The position numbers and the translations under genes are program-made. A DNA stretch of 64,000 nt from Pricia mediterranea (GTDB taxonomy: Bacteria; Bacteroidota; Bacteroidia; Flavobacteriales; Flavobacteriaceae), in the NCBI RefSeq assembly GCF_032248455.1, contig NZ_JAVTTP010000001.1, forward strand, positions 1,982,501 through 2,046,500. Reading direction: 5' to 3'. A model generated the notes under the pieces. The model was given only the letters and a program-made list of their open reading frames with translations. It did no database searches and had not been told where the DNA came from. The stretch's first letter is position 1. Each line of letters starts with the position of its first letter. Positions 19,101 through 27,939 of the stretch are shown in pieces.

Positions 19101-19360
19101 AAGTCGAAGACGGCTCTTTTATCCGCCTTAGAAATGTGACATTTGGATATTCCGTACCTACTAAAAGCATCTTGGGCGATACCGGCATAGATAGACTGCG
19201 ATTTTATATTACGGGAACTAACCTTTTAACGATTACCGATTATTTAGGATACAATCCGGAAGTAAGCAACATTTCTACCAACAGCTTGACCCCGGGAGAA
19301 GACTATGGTGCCTATCCATTGACAAAATCGTTTACCATGGGCCTAAACCTAACTTTTTAA
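16112..19360 (+). CDS. susC: SusC/RagA family TonB-linked outer membrane transporter
   Basis: 1082-residue TonB-dependent glycan importer. It has a longer N-terminus than the first SusC (about 35 residues to the signal cleavage near GHATTW). A carboxypeptidase-regulatory-like domain follows (LSGTVMGEDGIPLPGASIVAKG, given in part; FDGNFEISLPEG), then the plug opens with LEEVVVVGYGTLAKKRVTGS. The plug motifs DPLFVIDGIPI and VLKDASAAAIYGSRGGNGVLLI are classic for SusC/RagA. The barrel ends KSFTMGLNLTF. susD follows 7 bases later. It is not a close duplicate of the 6853 gene, judging by the plug sequences. The cargo is probably set by the neighbouring Asp-box enzyme and phosphoesterase. Confidence 0.95.
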   Translation: MKKEENSHTGGARRKSKTLLSWVFLLFLASYGHATTWTPNEQQVLSGTVMGEDGIPLPGASIVAKGSTVGTTTDFDGNFEISLPEGSTAIQVSYIGYKTKEIEVSGQTAVSITLVPDAAALEEVVVVGYGTLAKKRVTGSVISITPETIVEVPSLSPESAIIGQVAGVQVQETSGEPGASPNIRVRGSGSISAGNDPLFVIDGIPISRNLTSVGVNGGVARRRAAFQPPPVNPLATLNPNDIESIQVLKDASAAAIYGSRGGNGVLLISTKKASPTEEGRYSFDTYISLQDVANRIDLMNAPELIDYTRDARNNNYLASVPGASIEDPIGEDDRGNANYELPESFINWDGTDTDWQDVIFKTGLVNNYNFSYASPLKNNTSFFTSVGYYRQTGVVDKAKFERYNMMLNLNSQLTEKLNLDFRVAPTITENQRVPASAPYFARPPGIIYSALVHSPTVAPYNADGTINQRNNQSYLGGGTTTASNPLAIIQAIDDELFQFQTRASLGLSYEILPELTFKTFAGTYLNLYNQDFYRGNTLLYRDASDGESYAQGTSSTEVNWLWENTLNWEKEYGDHFINAVLGYTAQKDNIVVKQVLADNFPDDLVTTISGGQVFAGTSAKEQWTLASSLFRLNYAFKDKYLFTGTFRSDRSSRFGANNQTGYFPSFSIGWRLNEEAFFQPVEAISELKLRLSWGETGNFEIPNYGAIGLLSPNNYNLAGNEVNGLIQSTISNPELTWEKSQQTNVGLEFGMFNNRVFLLADYYATKTSDLLLNVSISSVSGFQTTLQNLGEVENRGFELALRTKNFVGDFSWDTDINFSLNKNEVLSLNENNEPIFSAGSAGVRHVTRVGDPIGSYYGYVVDGIYQTEAEISSAPTDTQAPDPGVGDFRFKDVDGDGQITPDDRTVTGSYFPDFTWGINNRLSYKNFDFSFLIQGVEGNEILNLTSRHLKNGEANFNSYAVFNDRWRSASSPGNGEIPRADRASGNHGNNNRPSSFQVEDGSFIRLRNVTFGYSVPTKSILGDTGIDRLRFYITGTNLLTITDYLGYNPEVSNISTNSLTPGEDYGAYPLTKSFTMGLNLTF

Positions 19361-19367
19361 TTTAAAA

Positions 19368-20771
19368 ATGCAGAAGATGAAGAAAGTAATCATAGTACTC
19401 TTAATGCTAGGGGTGACATCGGCATGCAGCGAGGACTTTACCGAACTGTCCCCCGTCTCCAACAGAAATGAGGCCGATTTCTATAACAGTCCCGATGATT
19501 TTATCGCGGCCTTGAATGCAAGCTATTCAGGACTACAAGACCTCGGCGTATTCGGAAGGGCGTATTGGGCCTTGTTCGAAATGCGTTCCGACAACACTGA
19601 TCAAGGGCCTGACGCGACCGGGCTGGCCAGACAATACACAGAAATCAACCAATTTACAGAAGATGCCCTGAACGAACAAGTTGACAATGCTTGGAGCGGA
19701 TCGTACAAAGTAATTGCCAATTGCAATGTCATACTTGATAGAATAGAAAGCGTAACCGATATAGAGACAGGCCTTAAGAACAGAATTGAGGGCGAGGCCA
19801 TTTTTCTTCGCTCCTTGATGTATTATCACCTGGCCATTGCCTTTGGCAACATTCCATTACAATTAACCCCGTTTAGTCCGGGAGATGGACTGACCCAAGT
19901 CGATGCTACTGTGGTCTATGAACAACTGGTATCCGATCTGACCGCTGCAGAAAGCAATCTACCCGTTTCTTACCCCGAGGGAGATACAGGCAGGGCGACT
20001 AAAGGTGCAGCGGCGGCGCTTTTGGCAAAAGTACAGTTGACCTTGGGAAATACCTCAGCGGCCGAAACGACCTTACGCCGAATTGTGGATAATTACAACT
20101 ACAGCTTAGTGCCAGACTATGCCGAGCTATGGGGCCCGGATAACGAAAACAATGAAGAGTCGATTTTCGAAGTACAGTATATAAGCGGGGGTATCGGCCA
20201 AGGAAGCGCGTTGACGAACGAATTTTCCCCAAGCAGTGATTTGCAGACCGGACAGGGGTTTGGCAGAAACAGACCGACCGAGGCCATGGAAAATGCGTAC
20301 GAACCCGGAGATCTGCGGTTCGAACCTTCCATGGGCACCACGTGGATCAACAACGAGGGCGAGGTAATCGAACAGAACTATGTAAGAAAGTACGAGAGCA
20401 ACCCCCCTACCGAAAATGATTCCGATAACAACTTTATTGTACTTAGATATGCGGACGTTCTTTTAATGCTTGCAGAAGCTATCGGGGAGTCCCCGGAGAG
20501 CTATGATTTAATCAATCAGGTCAGGGCACGGGCCGGATTAGTGGATATAGATACGTCCACCCCAGGTTCTTTTGAAGAGAAATTGCTACAGGAAAGACAG
20601 GTAGAACTTGCCTTTGAAAACCATCGTTGGCCCGATCTCAGAAGATTCGGGGCTACCGTCGAAAAAGTAACGGCGGCCGAACCGGAGGTCACCGATGCGG
20701 GAGACATTAGGGAATTGTTTTTTATACCACAACGGGAAATGGATATAAACCCCAGTTTCGTTCAGAATTAA
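19368..20771 (+). CDS. susD: RagB/SusD family nutrient uptake outer membrane protein
   Basis: 467-residue lipoprotein partner of the preceding SusC. The signal peptide ends in a lipobox (VTSACSEDFTELSP) typical of the RagB/SusD type. Recognisable family features are AFLRSLMYYHLAIAFGNIPL-type text (here IFLRSLMYYHLAIAFG), the TPR-like stretch GAAAALLAKVQL, the motif VLRYADVLLMLAEA near residue 365, and the C-terminal LLQERQVELAFENHRWPDLRR. This is the classic SusD subgroup, unlike the SusD-like_2 protein at 9961. The ATG at 19368 is in frame with another at 19377. The MFS gene follows after 52 bases, suggesting one operon. Confidence 0.95.
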   Translation: MQKMKKVIIVLLMLGVTSACSEDFTELSPVSNRNEADFYNSPDDFIAALNASYSGLQDLGVFGRAYWALFEMRSDNTDQGPDATGLARQYTEINQFTEDALNEQVDNAWSGSYKVIANCNVILDRIESVTDIETGLKNRIEGEAIFLRSLMYYHLAIAFGNIPLQLTPFSPGDGLTQVDATVVYEQLVSDLTAAESNLPVSYPEGDTGRATKGAAAALLAKVQLTLGNTSAAETTLRRIVDNYNYSLVPDYAELWGPDNENNEESIFEVQYISGGIGQGSALTNEFSPSSDLQTGQGFGRNRPTEAMENAYEPGDLRFEPSMGTTWINNEGEVIEQNYVRKYESNPPTENDSDNNFIVLRYADVLLMLAEAIGESPESYDLINQVRARAGLVDIDTSTPGSFEEKLLQERQVELAFENHRWPDLRRFGATVEKVTAAEPEVTDAGDIRELFFIPQREMDINPSFVQN

Positions 20772-20823
20772 GAGACAAGAAAGTACCGGTACATTTACGA
20801 TTAAACCATCCAACTGACCACCC

Positions 20824-22083
20824 ATGGAGAATAACAAATCCACCCCCAAGCGATATTACCACATCATAGCCCTGGTAATGCTGGTGTTTTTTGTGATATC
20901 GTTTATCACGAACATCCTGAACTCGATTATTGTTGATGTCAAGGATAGTTTTGATCTCAGCCTCACATTGACGGGCCTCTTACCCTTCACTTTTTTTATT
21001 GCCTACGGAATTATGTCGATACCGGCAGGGTTTCTTTCCGAGAAATATAGCGAACGGGCATTACTATCGATATCGTTCCTGGTCATGGCGGTTGCCTCAG
21101 TCACTTTTGCGCTCTTCCCTGGGTATGGAATGTTCAGCATTACCCTGTTCACTTTAGGCTGCTGTATGGCCGTTTTGCAGGTTATCATCAACCCGATGCT
21201 TCGGGTAGCCGGTGGCGAAGAGCACTTTGCGTTCAACTCGGTTCTTGCGCAGTTAGTTTTTGGGGGGGCATCTTTCCTAAGCCCGTATCTCTACAAATAT
21301 TTGGTGAACAGAGAGACTTCTTCGGAAGGATCTCTTTCCGAAACATTACGTGGGTTGGTACCGGAGAACCTCCCTTGGGCATCCCTCTATTTCGTGTTTG
21401 CAATGATAGCTTTTGTCTTATTTTTCTATGTCTTTCTGACCAAGTATCCCAAATTCGAAAAAACCGAAGAGGAAAAAGCCGGCGATCGTAGTTCATATCG
21501 TGACCTTTTGAGGAACAAATGGACCATTCTATACTTTTTAGGGATTTTTTGCTACGTAGGTACCGAGCAGGGTGTCGGGAATTGGATTTCTCAATTCCTG
21601 TACCAGTACCACGGCCTGCAACCGCAGACCGTGGGGGCGGATACGGTCTCGTATTTTTGGGCCATGTTGACCGTAGGCTGCCTTCTAGGTTTGCTGCTAT
21701 TGAAATTCATGGACAGCCGTAAGCTATTGATCCTGGCAACCTCCATCACTATTCTAAGCCTTATACTGGCCCTGACCGGTTCGGCACAGATGGCCTTGAT
21801 CGGATTTCCCATGGTGGGGTTCTTTATCTCGGTAATGTATTCCATTATTTTTTCATTGGCGCTCAATTCGGTAAAGGAACACCACGGCTCATTGTCCGGA
21901 ATTTTGTGTACAGGCATCGCAGGAGGAGCGGTGATTCCCTTCATCGTTGGCGGCCTGGGCGAAATGATGACCTTAAGATCAGGGATGTTCTTTTTATTGG
22001 TGCCCTTGGCCTTTATCCTAAGCATAGGCTTCTGGGCCAAACCTTTGGTAAACAATAAAACGATAAGCTTGAAAAAGGACTGA
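20824..22083 (+). CDS. Sugar MFS transporter (FHS/FucP-like)
   Basis: 419-residue inner-membrane permease with about 12 transmembrane helices. The N-terminal half (SFITNILNSIIVDVKDSF) and the conserved NPMLRVAGGEEHFAFNSVLAQ region around residue 123 resemble the fucose-galactose-glucose H+ symporter group common in Bacteroidota glycan loci. It directly follows a susCD pair, so it most likely carries the released monosaccharide across the inner membrane. The sugar (for example fucose, GlcNAc, ManNAc or a sialic acid) cannot be decided from sequence. No signal peptide is needed; the charged N-terminus MENNKSTPKRYYH is cytoplasmic. Confidence 0.88.
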   Translation: MENNKSTPKRYYHIIALVMLVFFVISFITNILNSIIVDVKDSFDLSLTLTGLLPFTFFIAYGIMSIPAGFLSEKYSERALLSISFLVMAVASVTFALFPGYGMFSITLFTLGCCMAVLQVIINPMLRVAGGEEHFAFNSVLAQLVFGGASFLSPYLYKYLVNRETSSEGSLSETLRGLVPENLPWASLYFVFAMIAFVLFFYVFLTKYPKFEKTEEEKAGDRSSYRDLLRNKWTILYFLGIFCYVGTEQGVGNWISQFLYQYHGLQPQTVGADTVSYFWAMLTVGCLLGLLLLKFMDSRKLLILATSITILSLILALTGSAQMALIGFPMVGFFISVMYSIIFSLALNSVKEHHGSLSGILCTGIAGGAVIPFIVGGLGEMMTLRSGMFFLLVPLAFILSIGFWAKPLVNNKTISLKKD

Positions 22084-22377
22084 ACGGTCATATTAAAAAT
22101 GCCATTTGGTTCGTTCGGCTATGCTACAATGACCCGATAACAACCTAGGTCCGTTTACGTTAGGACTGCCCGCTTGCGCTGGCATTAAAAGAAATTACCT
22201 TGAGCATTGGGCGGCCCGTTCAACTTTTACAAAAAAGATGATTCCAAAGACTGTATTGGATGGAAAAAGAAAATAGCGAATAGAACCTAGAAGGATGTAA
22301 ATTCATAAATCGGATTCATTGTATTATCTTAGGTTCTCTTAAGAAAACAAGATCTCATCTTTTAAAGATACATCCTC

Positions 22378-23319
22378 ATGAAAAATTCCTTGTCCTTCGT
22401 AACTTATGATCATATGAGCTCTTTAATGACCAAAGTGCTATTTCTGCTAATGTTAATCCCAGTCGTAGCGGTACACGCCCAGATTCAATTTCCGGTGAAC
22501 GTGGGCGAAAAACCCGAAAGCATCACCAAAGGATTCAACGGCAATTACTTTGTTACCGTAATGAACGGTAATGAAGAAGGTGACGGGGAGGTGGTCGAAA
22601 TCTCGGAGAACGGGGTACGGGTTTTTGCCACCGGCTTTGACGAACCTAAAGGAATTGCCTTTTTAAACGGACATCTATATTTCTCGGATGTGACCCGCAT
22701 CTGGAAAGTAGATAAGAACGGTAATGCTAGCCTATTTGTGAAAAAAGAAAACTTTCCGGAAAAGGTTCTATATCTGAACGACGTATCATCGGATGCCGAT
22801 GACAATGGGATTTATGTGGCGGATATGGGGGACACCCAGTACATGCGGGACGAAAACGGCAACTTGTGGCCTTTAGGTAGTGAACAGGCCCAACAGATAC
22901 CCCAAGTCGGTCGCATTTACCATATTGACCTGGACGGCACCGTTACTATTGCACAGGATGCTTCCCCGCTGATGACCAATCCGAACGGCGTGGGGGTTGA
23001 TAACGACGGCCATATTATGGTCGGGGCTTTTTTTCAAGGTAATTTTTTGGTGACCCGCAATGGCCAACTGACTCCTTTAAAGGGCAGATTCAGAGGTGCG
23101 GACGCCGTGGAGCAAGACGGCACAGGCGATTATTATGTCAGCAGCTGGATTCAGGGCAAGGTATGGAAGATAGATGGCAAGACCGAAGAAGCTACCGTGC
23201 TCATCGACGACCTAAAATCTGCCGCGGATTTTTACTTGGAGGAGGAAAAAGACCGTCTGCTTCTCCCCGATATGATGGAAGGGATGATTTATGCCGTGGA
23301 TATAAAAAAGTCAAATTAG
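22378..23319 (+). CDS. Exported SMP-30/NHL-like beta-propeller protein
   Basis: 313-residue exported protein. A signal peptide is seen after the third possible start (MTKVLFLLMLIPVVAVHAQ), so ATGs at 22414 or 22426 would give more usual signal peptides than 22378. The mature part is a run of short beta-propeller repeats such as NGNYFVTVMNG, LNGHLYFSDVTRIWKVD, NGIYVADMGDT, NPNGVGVDNDGHIMVG, and DYYVSSWIQGKVWKID, as in SMP-30/gluconolactonase and NHL proteins. The conserved metal-binding residues of lactonases cannot be confirmed by eye. It lies 294 bases beyond the MFS gene and may be a separate unit. A lactonase acting after a sugar oxidoreductase is possible but unproven. Confidence 0.75.
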   Translation: MKNSLSFVTYDHMSSLMTKVLFLLMLIPVVAVHAQIQFPVNVGEKPESITKGFNGNYFVTVMNGNEEGDGEVVEISENGVRVFATGFDEPKGIAFLNGHLYFSDVTRIWKVDKNGNASLFVKKENFPEKVLYLNDVSSDADDNGIYVADMGDTQYMRDENGNLWPLGSEQAQQIPQVGRIYHIDLDGTVTIAQDASPLMTNPNGVGVDNDGHIMVGAFFQGNFLVTRNGQLTPLKGRFRGADAVEQDGTGDYYVSSWIQGKVWKIDGKTEEATVLIDDLKSAADFYLEEEKDRLLLPDMMEGMIYAVDIKKSN

Positions 23320-23403
23320 TACGATTCGGTATTTTATTTAAGTCGCTCCATCCGTCCAAAATAGATCAGTTACAGTGGGCTTGGGACTCAAAATTTTATG
23401 GGC

Positions 23404-24876
23404 TTAGTTCGCTGCGAATCCTCCTATCTGGTTGTCATCAATGAAATTTTCGACTGAAATCGGACTGTAATCATCCGTAAGAATCAGGTTCCGTGCCAGG
23501 TCGAACCCATGGGCCTGGGTCTCAAAGAAATGCATCATATAGCCCGCTGTGTTTACGAAAACGACCTTATCGTCGATTTCGGGCAATTTGGGCAGGGTTA
23601 TTTTTCGTTTTAGAAGCACATCCCTTTCTAGACAATAGGCACCGGTAAAGTAAACCTCGATTTCATCGTCCTCGCCGGGTGGCGTTTCGAAGATTAGATA
23701 GGGATCTAATAGAAAATCGGCGCTTGAGCTCATCATTTGGCTCATGTTCATTTCCAAACCCACTAGCCATTGCCCGTTGACATCTTTTTTTCTATGGATT
23801 ACCCTCGCAATTGTTATCCCCGTTTGGTCAAGCAAAGACCGCCCAGGCTCAATGCGTATTTCGATACCTTCGTTGCGAAGTTGTTCTGCGATAGATTGTA
23901 TACTATCGTCCCCGTAATTCAGTATTTTCTTCAGGAACTCCCTTCCGTTGGTTTCGTTATAGTAAGGATAGGTGGCGAGTTTTCCCGAGACATTGCCGTC
24001 AGTGAGTTCGTAACCAAGTCCGTTGTTTCCAAAAGTAATTGGCTCTGATTCCCCTTTAACACTTTGTCTTAATCGGGCATCGAAATTTTGCCATTCCGTT
24101 TTATGGGCGAGATAATTGATCAAGATACCGCCCCCGATGTCGATAAAGCGAAGGGGATAGCCCTTAGCCCTCAATTTTTTGACGATGGATATACAATCCA
24201 ATAGCGCTACGCTCCGTTGAAGAACGGAATAACCGTCAAGATGAAAGTGAAGGCCTACCGTCCGTAAATTTTCGAAGGGTTTGCCCTCACCGACCGTAGA
24301 TTCAATATAGGAGGCTACCTGTTCGACATCAAAACCGAAGCGGCTGTAGCGTTTTTTCCCTTCGACCGTAAAACCGCTTACCCGGAAACCCACGAGGGCT
24401 TCCCGACCCATCGCGGAGGCGAGGTGGCTTACCAGTTGACATTCGTCCGTGTTATCCAATATTATGGGTACACCGTTTTCTATGGCCAATCTGATCTGCG
24501 GCTCGGTCTTTATGGCAGCGGTCAAGACCAAATCTTTTCCCGTCGCTCCCATGGCGATGGATTGAGAGAGTTCTCGTTCGCTGGCCGTATCGACCCCGAT
24601 GCCGGACCTTAGGGCCTGGGCAACAAAAGCTTTGCACTTATTAGCTTTCCGGGCATAGAAAATTTGGGAGGTCAATCCCAGATTTTTGAACAGCTCCCCG
24701 AAATCGGAGATATTATTGGCAAAACTGTCCCGATGTATGATATTGATGGGAGATCCATACTTTGCAAGAAGACCGTCGATCAAATCCGGATCGTTCATGA
24801 TGCTTCTCATCCAGTCGGAAATAATTGGGGTCAGGCCGTTTTCCCTGTTACCTTTTACAAAATGTATCTTTTTCAT
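23404..24876 (-). CDS. Y4yA/SbnH-like fold-III PLP-dependent decarboxylase
   Basis: 490-residue PLP enzyme of the ornithine/diaminopimelate decarboxylase group, closest in layout to the Y4yA family. The PLP lysine is in FYARKANK (K77). Other landmarks are LHFHLDGYS (His at 210 and 212), the phosphate-binding DIGGG (246-250), RIEPGRSLLD (342-351), the cross-subunit Cys-Asp motif YCLERD (C415, D419), and NTAGYMMHF (Y446). All core residues are present, so it should be active. Its start overlaps the stop of the upstream gene by one base (TAATG), showing translational coupling with the SbnA-like fusion. In staphyloferrin B synthesis a related enzyme, SbnH, decarboxylates a diaminopropionate adduct. 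A similar step is inferred here. Confidence 0.85.
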   Translation of the reverse strand: MKKIHFVKGNRENGLTPIISDWMRSIMNDPDLIDGLLAKYGSPINIIHRDSFANNISDFGELFKNLGLTSQIFYARKANKCKAFVAQALRSGIGVDTASERELSQSIAMGATGKDLVLTAAIKTEPQIRLAIENGVPIILDNTDECQLVSHLASAMGREALVGFRVSGFTVEGKKRYSRFGFDVEQVASYIESTVGEGKPFENLRTVGLHFHLDGYSVLQRSVALLDCISIVKKLRAKGYPLRFIDIGGGILINYLAHKTEWQNFDARLRQSVKGESEPITFGNNGLGYELTDGNVSGKLATYPYYNETNGREFLKKILNYGDDSIQSIAEQLRNEGIEIRIEPGRSLLDQTGITIARVIHRKKDVNGQWLVGLEMNMSQMMSSSADFLLDPYLIFETPPGEDDEIEVYFTGAYCLERDVLLKRKITLPKLPEIDDKVVFVNTAGYMMHFFETQAHGFDLARNLILTDDYSPISVENFIDDNQIGGFAAN

Positions 24877-27782
24877 TAATGGCTCTTTTCCGCTATTTTA
24901 AAATGATTCTTGATTGCGTCTGTTGTTTCTTTGGCCCAACCGGAAGCAAAATCGTTCCGCCGTCGCGATAGCGTATCGTTGTCGTAAACGATACCCTCGG
25001 TGGGCGTGCCGTACACCGTGATGTTCTGCGTGGGGCTTCCGTCCTTACCGATAGGATGACCGTTTTTATCCAAAGCCAAACAGCCCGGTAGATAGGTGTC
25101 AGTGCCGCTTTTGTTTTGAAAGGGACGTATAAGCCCCTGCTTCGACAAATTTCGATACAGTACCGTACTCTTGGAATTCAGGGACGTTTTTGGAATTCTG
25201 GCATCGATCAAGTAATCGATTGAAACACGTTTGTCCCCGTCCGGACCTTTGCCAAGCAGTTCGAAACCCTTTCCATCTTTTCGAATATTCAGCTCTGGCG
25301 ATTTTCCGAAGGAAAAATCAATGATTCCGGCCTTGATCAACGCCAACACCTTCTTCATATTTTGCAATGGAGGCCCATAGCATAATCGGTTGAACAGACC
25401 GGCGTACCCAAAATCGAAAATTTCGTGCGAATGTGGGTCCAAGCCACCGAAACTATATATGGAATTGAAAAGGGGACTTATATCGTGCCATGCGCTTATG
25501 GCCGCTAACAAGGGGCTTTTTTCTGCCCTGCTTACTTCGTGGACCAGTTTGTTCAGATAACCCTGTACCGTGCGATGGCCATATTCCTCAAGCGGGTCGA
25601 AGGGGTTACATAGCCCTTTAAAAGTAAATCGGTGGGCATGGGGATGGGCGCTATGGAACCTATCGATCTGGGCTTGGACCCGATTGTAATCAGGATCAAA
25701 ATTTAAGTTGCGGCGGTAATTGCGAAATGCCGTCCGATAGTATCGAAATGTGAATTCCCGTACGATTTCGGGCAACAGGTCTTCCCTGAAATTAAATTTT
25801 CCACTTTCCGGATTTTTCAGGATTTTCAATTTCTCAGGGGTAAAATACCGTAAATCTTCTGTATCGGGCATCCGTCCGGTCCTAGGTATCATAGGCAGTC
25901 CCGATCTGGAAAAGGGAAAGATGGTCTTAGGTTCCTTTCCCGATGCAATATAGGACAGGTCATCATCTTCACATCGAAAGGTACCGCCCCTGCCCTCTGT
26001 CATGGCCAAAGCCACATCGATAAAAGTAAGTCCGATTCCCTTACAACCCACCTGGGCCGAAGAGGGAATTTCGCCCAGCTTTTCATCAACCGGATATACA
26101 AAATCAATGGAATTTTTGTTGTTATCCTTTTTATACCCAGAGCTGGACTTGCCGTTTGCAAATCTCAAATTCCCATCTTTGGCGCCGTACCTATTACCTG
26201 GGGTACGGTTGCCTTGCCCCGAGTCCGATCGGTTTCCCGCATGCCCCGTGGTCAGTAGCACATTTTGAAAGGTAGGGTGCAGTACAGCCATACCATTTTT
26301 ATCCTTTAAGCGTAATTGGTAGCCGGGACCGGTCGGAAGAAGTTCCGTAACCTCTCCGACATGTCGTATTATGCTGATATAATCGGGAGCAGCTTTCACC
26401 AAAGCATCAAAACCTTGCGACAGGTATGCACCTACCGTTGCCCGGGACGAGAATTGCATTCCCAGGTCACTGTCGTAATTACTGGTTTTTTCTGCCAGCC
26501 AGTGCCGAAAATCCTTTAGGTCGGGTACAATGTATGCTGGTGCTTTATCGGGCCGAATATCTATTTTGGCATTGGCAAAATTCATTATTAGGTAGGGAGG
26601 CTGGTCGGGCCTATAGATATCCCCGGCCCCGAAATATTCGTTCTTGTTGAACAAATGAATTTCCACCGGTTCCGAAATGCCGGTTTCGGAAATCTGGGCC
26701 AGCAATCGCTCCAGTCCGTATAGCCCCTTTGGCCCGAGGCCGACGATGGCGATATGGAACGCGGATTTCCCATCCGCTTTCCATCCACCTATCGGGCTTA
26801 GGCTGTCCCGTACTTTCGGGATGTTTTTCAAAAGCCACTCCTGGCTATAGATCGTATCCAGATAACGGTCGCCCCTATCGCTCATCAAGAAAACGCTGCG
26901 CGCACCATCCGGAATCCGTTCTTGGTACTTCTTAAAGGCCGATAGTATGGCTCCAGAGGAGCCTCCACACAAAATACTTTCCGATTTCAGTAATTCCCAA
27001 CACCCGGTAACGCAATCCAGATCACTAACCTTGATATGGTCATGTATAAAGGATGCATTCATAAATTGGCTGTCGACCCCCGCCCCATGGCCCGGAATCA
27101 TCCGTTTTCCCGGTTTGCCTCCGAACAGTTTGCTGCCCAGGGCATCTACGGCGATTACTTTAGTGGAATATCCGTGGCTGGAAACGAAATTGGCGCATCC
27201 CATCAGGGTGCCGCAGGTACTGGTAGCAACGAATAAATAATCGAGCTTACCCTCGAGGGCCCCAAAGATTTCTTCCATGGTCGTGTGATGGGTCAACGGA
27301 TTGTTCCAGTTGCCGTATTGATTGCTCCAATAAGCGTTTTCGGTTTCTATCAACAGTTCCTTTACTCGTGCCAGACGCGCGGCCAAAAATCCACCGGTTT
27401 CAAAAGGCTCCGACACGCGTTCTATCTTGGCCCCGTAGGCCCGAAGTAATTGGGCCGTATGTTCGTTCAATTTTGGGTCGACTACTACAATCAGTTTCAA
27501 TCCGAAATAAAGACAGGCCTGTGCCAGGCCGATGGCCATATTCCCCGAGCTGGATTCGACTACCGTATGGCCCCGTTTCAGTTCTCCCGAATCAAGGGCT
27601 TTTTTCAGGATATTAAAAGAAGTTCTGTCCTTTACGCTGCCGCTGGGGTTAAAACCCTCAAGCTTGGCAAAAACCTCCAAATTTCGTTCGGTAGAAATCC
27701 GATGAAGTCGCACTAATGGCGTTTTCCCAATGGTTTGGAGTATGGAATCGGAGACCGATTCTTTACGTTTCAGTATATCCAT
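24876..27782 (-). CDS. SbnA-like PLP synthase fused to FAD/NAD(P)-binding oxidoreductase
   Basis: 968-residue two-enzyme fusion. Residues about 10-325 are a cysteine-synthase-fold PLP enzyme close to SbnA: GKTPLVRLHRIS, the PLP lysine in NPSGSVKDRTS (K51), ESSSGNMAIGLA (76-87) and CGGSSGAILSAF (272-283). SbnA joins O-phosphoserine and glutamate on the way to 2,3-diaminopropionate. Residues about 341-968 are a separate FAD/NAD(P)-binding protein (PF13454-like): IVGLGPKGLYGLERLL (346-361), NEYFGAGDIY, MNFANAKID, and LLTTGHAGN. In S. aureus the second step uses the dehydrogenase SbnB, which is absent here, so the fused flavoprotein may replace it or modify the product. It is coupled to the decarboxylase gene (TAATG). 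No siderophore synthetase or NRPS gene is nearby. Confidence 0.85.
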   Translation of the reverse strand: MDILKRKESVSDSILQTIGKTPLVRLHRISTERNLEVFAKLEGFNPSGSVKDRTSFNILKKALDSGELKRGHTVVESSSGNMAIGLAQACLYFGLKLIVVVDPKLNEHTAQLLRAYGAKIERVSEPFETGGFLAARLARVKELLIETENAYWSNQYGNWNNPLTHHTTMEEIFGALEGKLDYLFVATSTCGTLMGCANFVSSHGYSTKVIAVDALGSKLFGGKPGKRMIPGHGAGVDSQFMNASFIHDHIKVSDLDCVTGCWELLKSESILCGGSSGAILSAFKKYQERIPDGARSVFLMSDRGDRYLDTIYSQEWLLKNIPKVRDSLSPIGGWKADGKSAFHIAIVGLGPKGLYGLERLLAQISETGISEPVEIHLFNKNEYFGAGDIYRPDQPPYLIMNFANAKIDIRPDKAPAYIVPDLKDFRHWLAEKTSNYDSDLGMQFSSRATVGAYLSQGFDALVKAAPDYISIIRHVGEVTELLPTGPGYQLRLKDKNGMAVLHPTFQNVLLTTGHAGNRSDSGQGNRTPGNRYGAKDGNLRFANGKSSSGYKKDNNKNSIDFVYPVDEKLGEIPSSAQVGCKGIGLTFIDVALAMTEGRGGTFRCEDDDLSYIASGKEPKTIFPFSRSGLPMIPRTGRMPDTEDLRYFTPEKLKILKNPESGKFNFREDLLPEIVREFTFRYYRTAFRNYRRNLNFDPDYNRVQAQIDRFHSAHPHAHRFTFKGLCNPFDPLEEYGHRTVQGYLNKLVHEVSRAEKSPLLAAISAWHDISPLFNSIYSFGGLDPHSHEIFDFGYAGLFNRLCYGPPLQNMKKVLALIKAGIIDFSFGKSPELNIRKDGKGFELLGKGPDGDKRVSIDYLIDARIPKTSLNSKSTVLYRNLSKQGLIRPFQNKSGTDTYLPGCLALDKNGHPIGKDGSPTQNITVYGTPTEGIVYDNDTLSRRRNDFASGWAKETTDAIKNHFKIAEKSH

Positions 27783-27828
27783 AAAATATTTAAAAATGGA
27801 AGCTCGGGAAGCCTCTACCCTAGCTCCA

Positions 27829-27857
27829 CAAAATAATACTATTCAACCCAAATCAAA
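27829..27857 (-). promoter_or_regulatory. Candidate promoter for the PLP operon
   Basis: On the minus strand, TTTG (27854-27857) is followed 18 bases later by TATTTTG (27829-27835), one base shorter than the -7 consensus. It lies about 47 bases before the SbnA-like start. No recognisable iron-regulator box is seen next to it. Confidence 0.35.
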
Positions 27858-27939
27858 TGTCTTGAAAAAGTAAAATAATTGCTGCATTGCAACCCACAAT
27901 CCCCGTATTAGGTATTTAGAGACTGTTTAGAAATGACCC

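Noticed and set aside
23404-27782. Calling the PLP operon a siderophore cluster
   Set aside because: No NIS synthetase, NRPS, exporter or siderophore receptor gene was found next to it, so only the diaminopropionate-like chemistry is supported.
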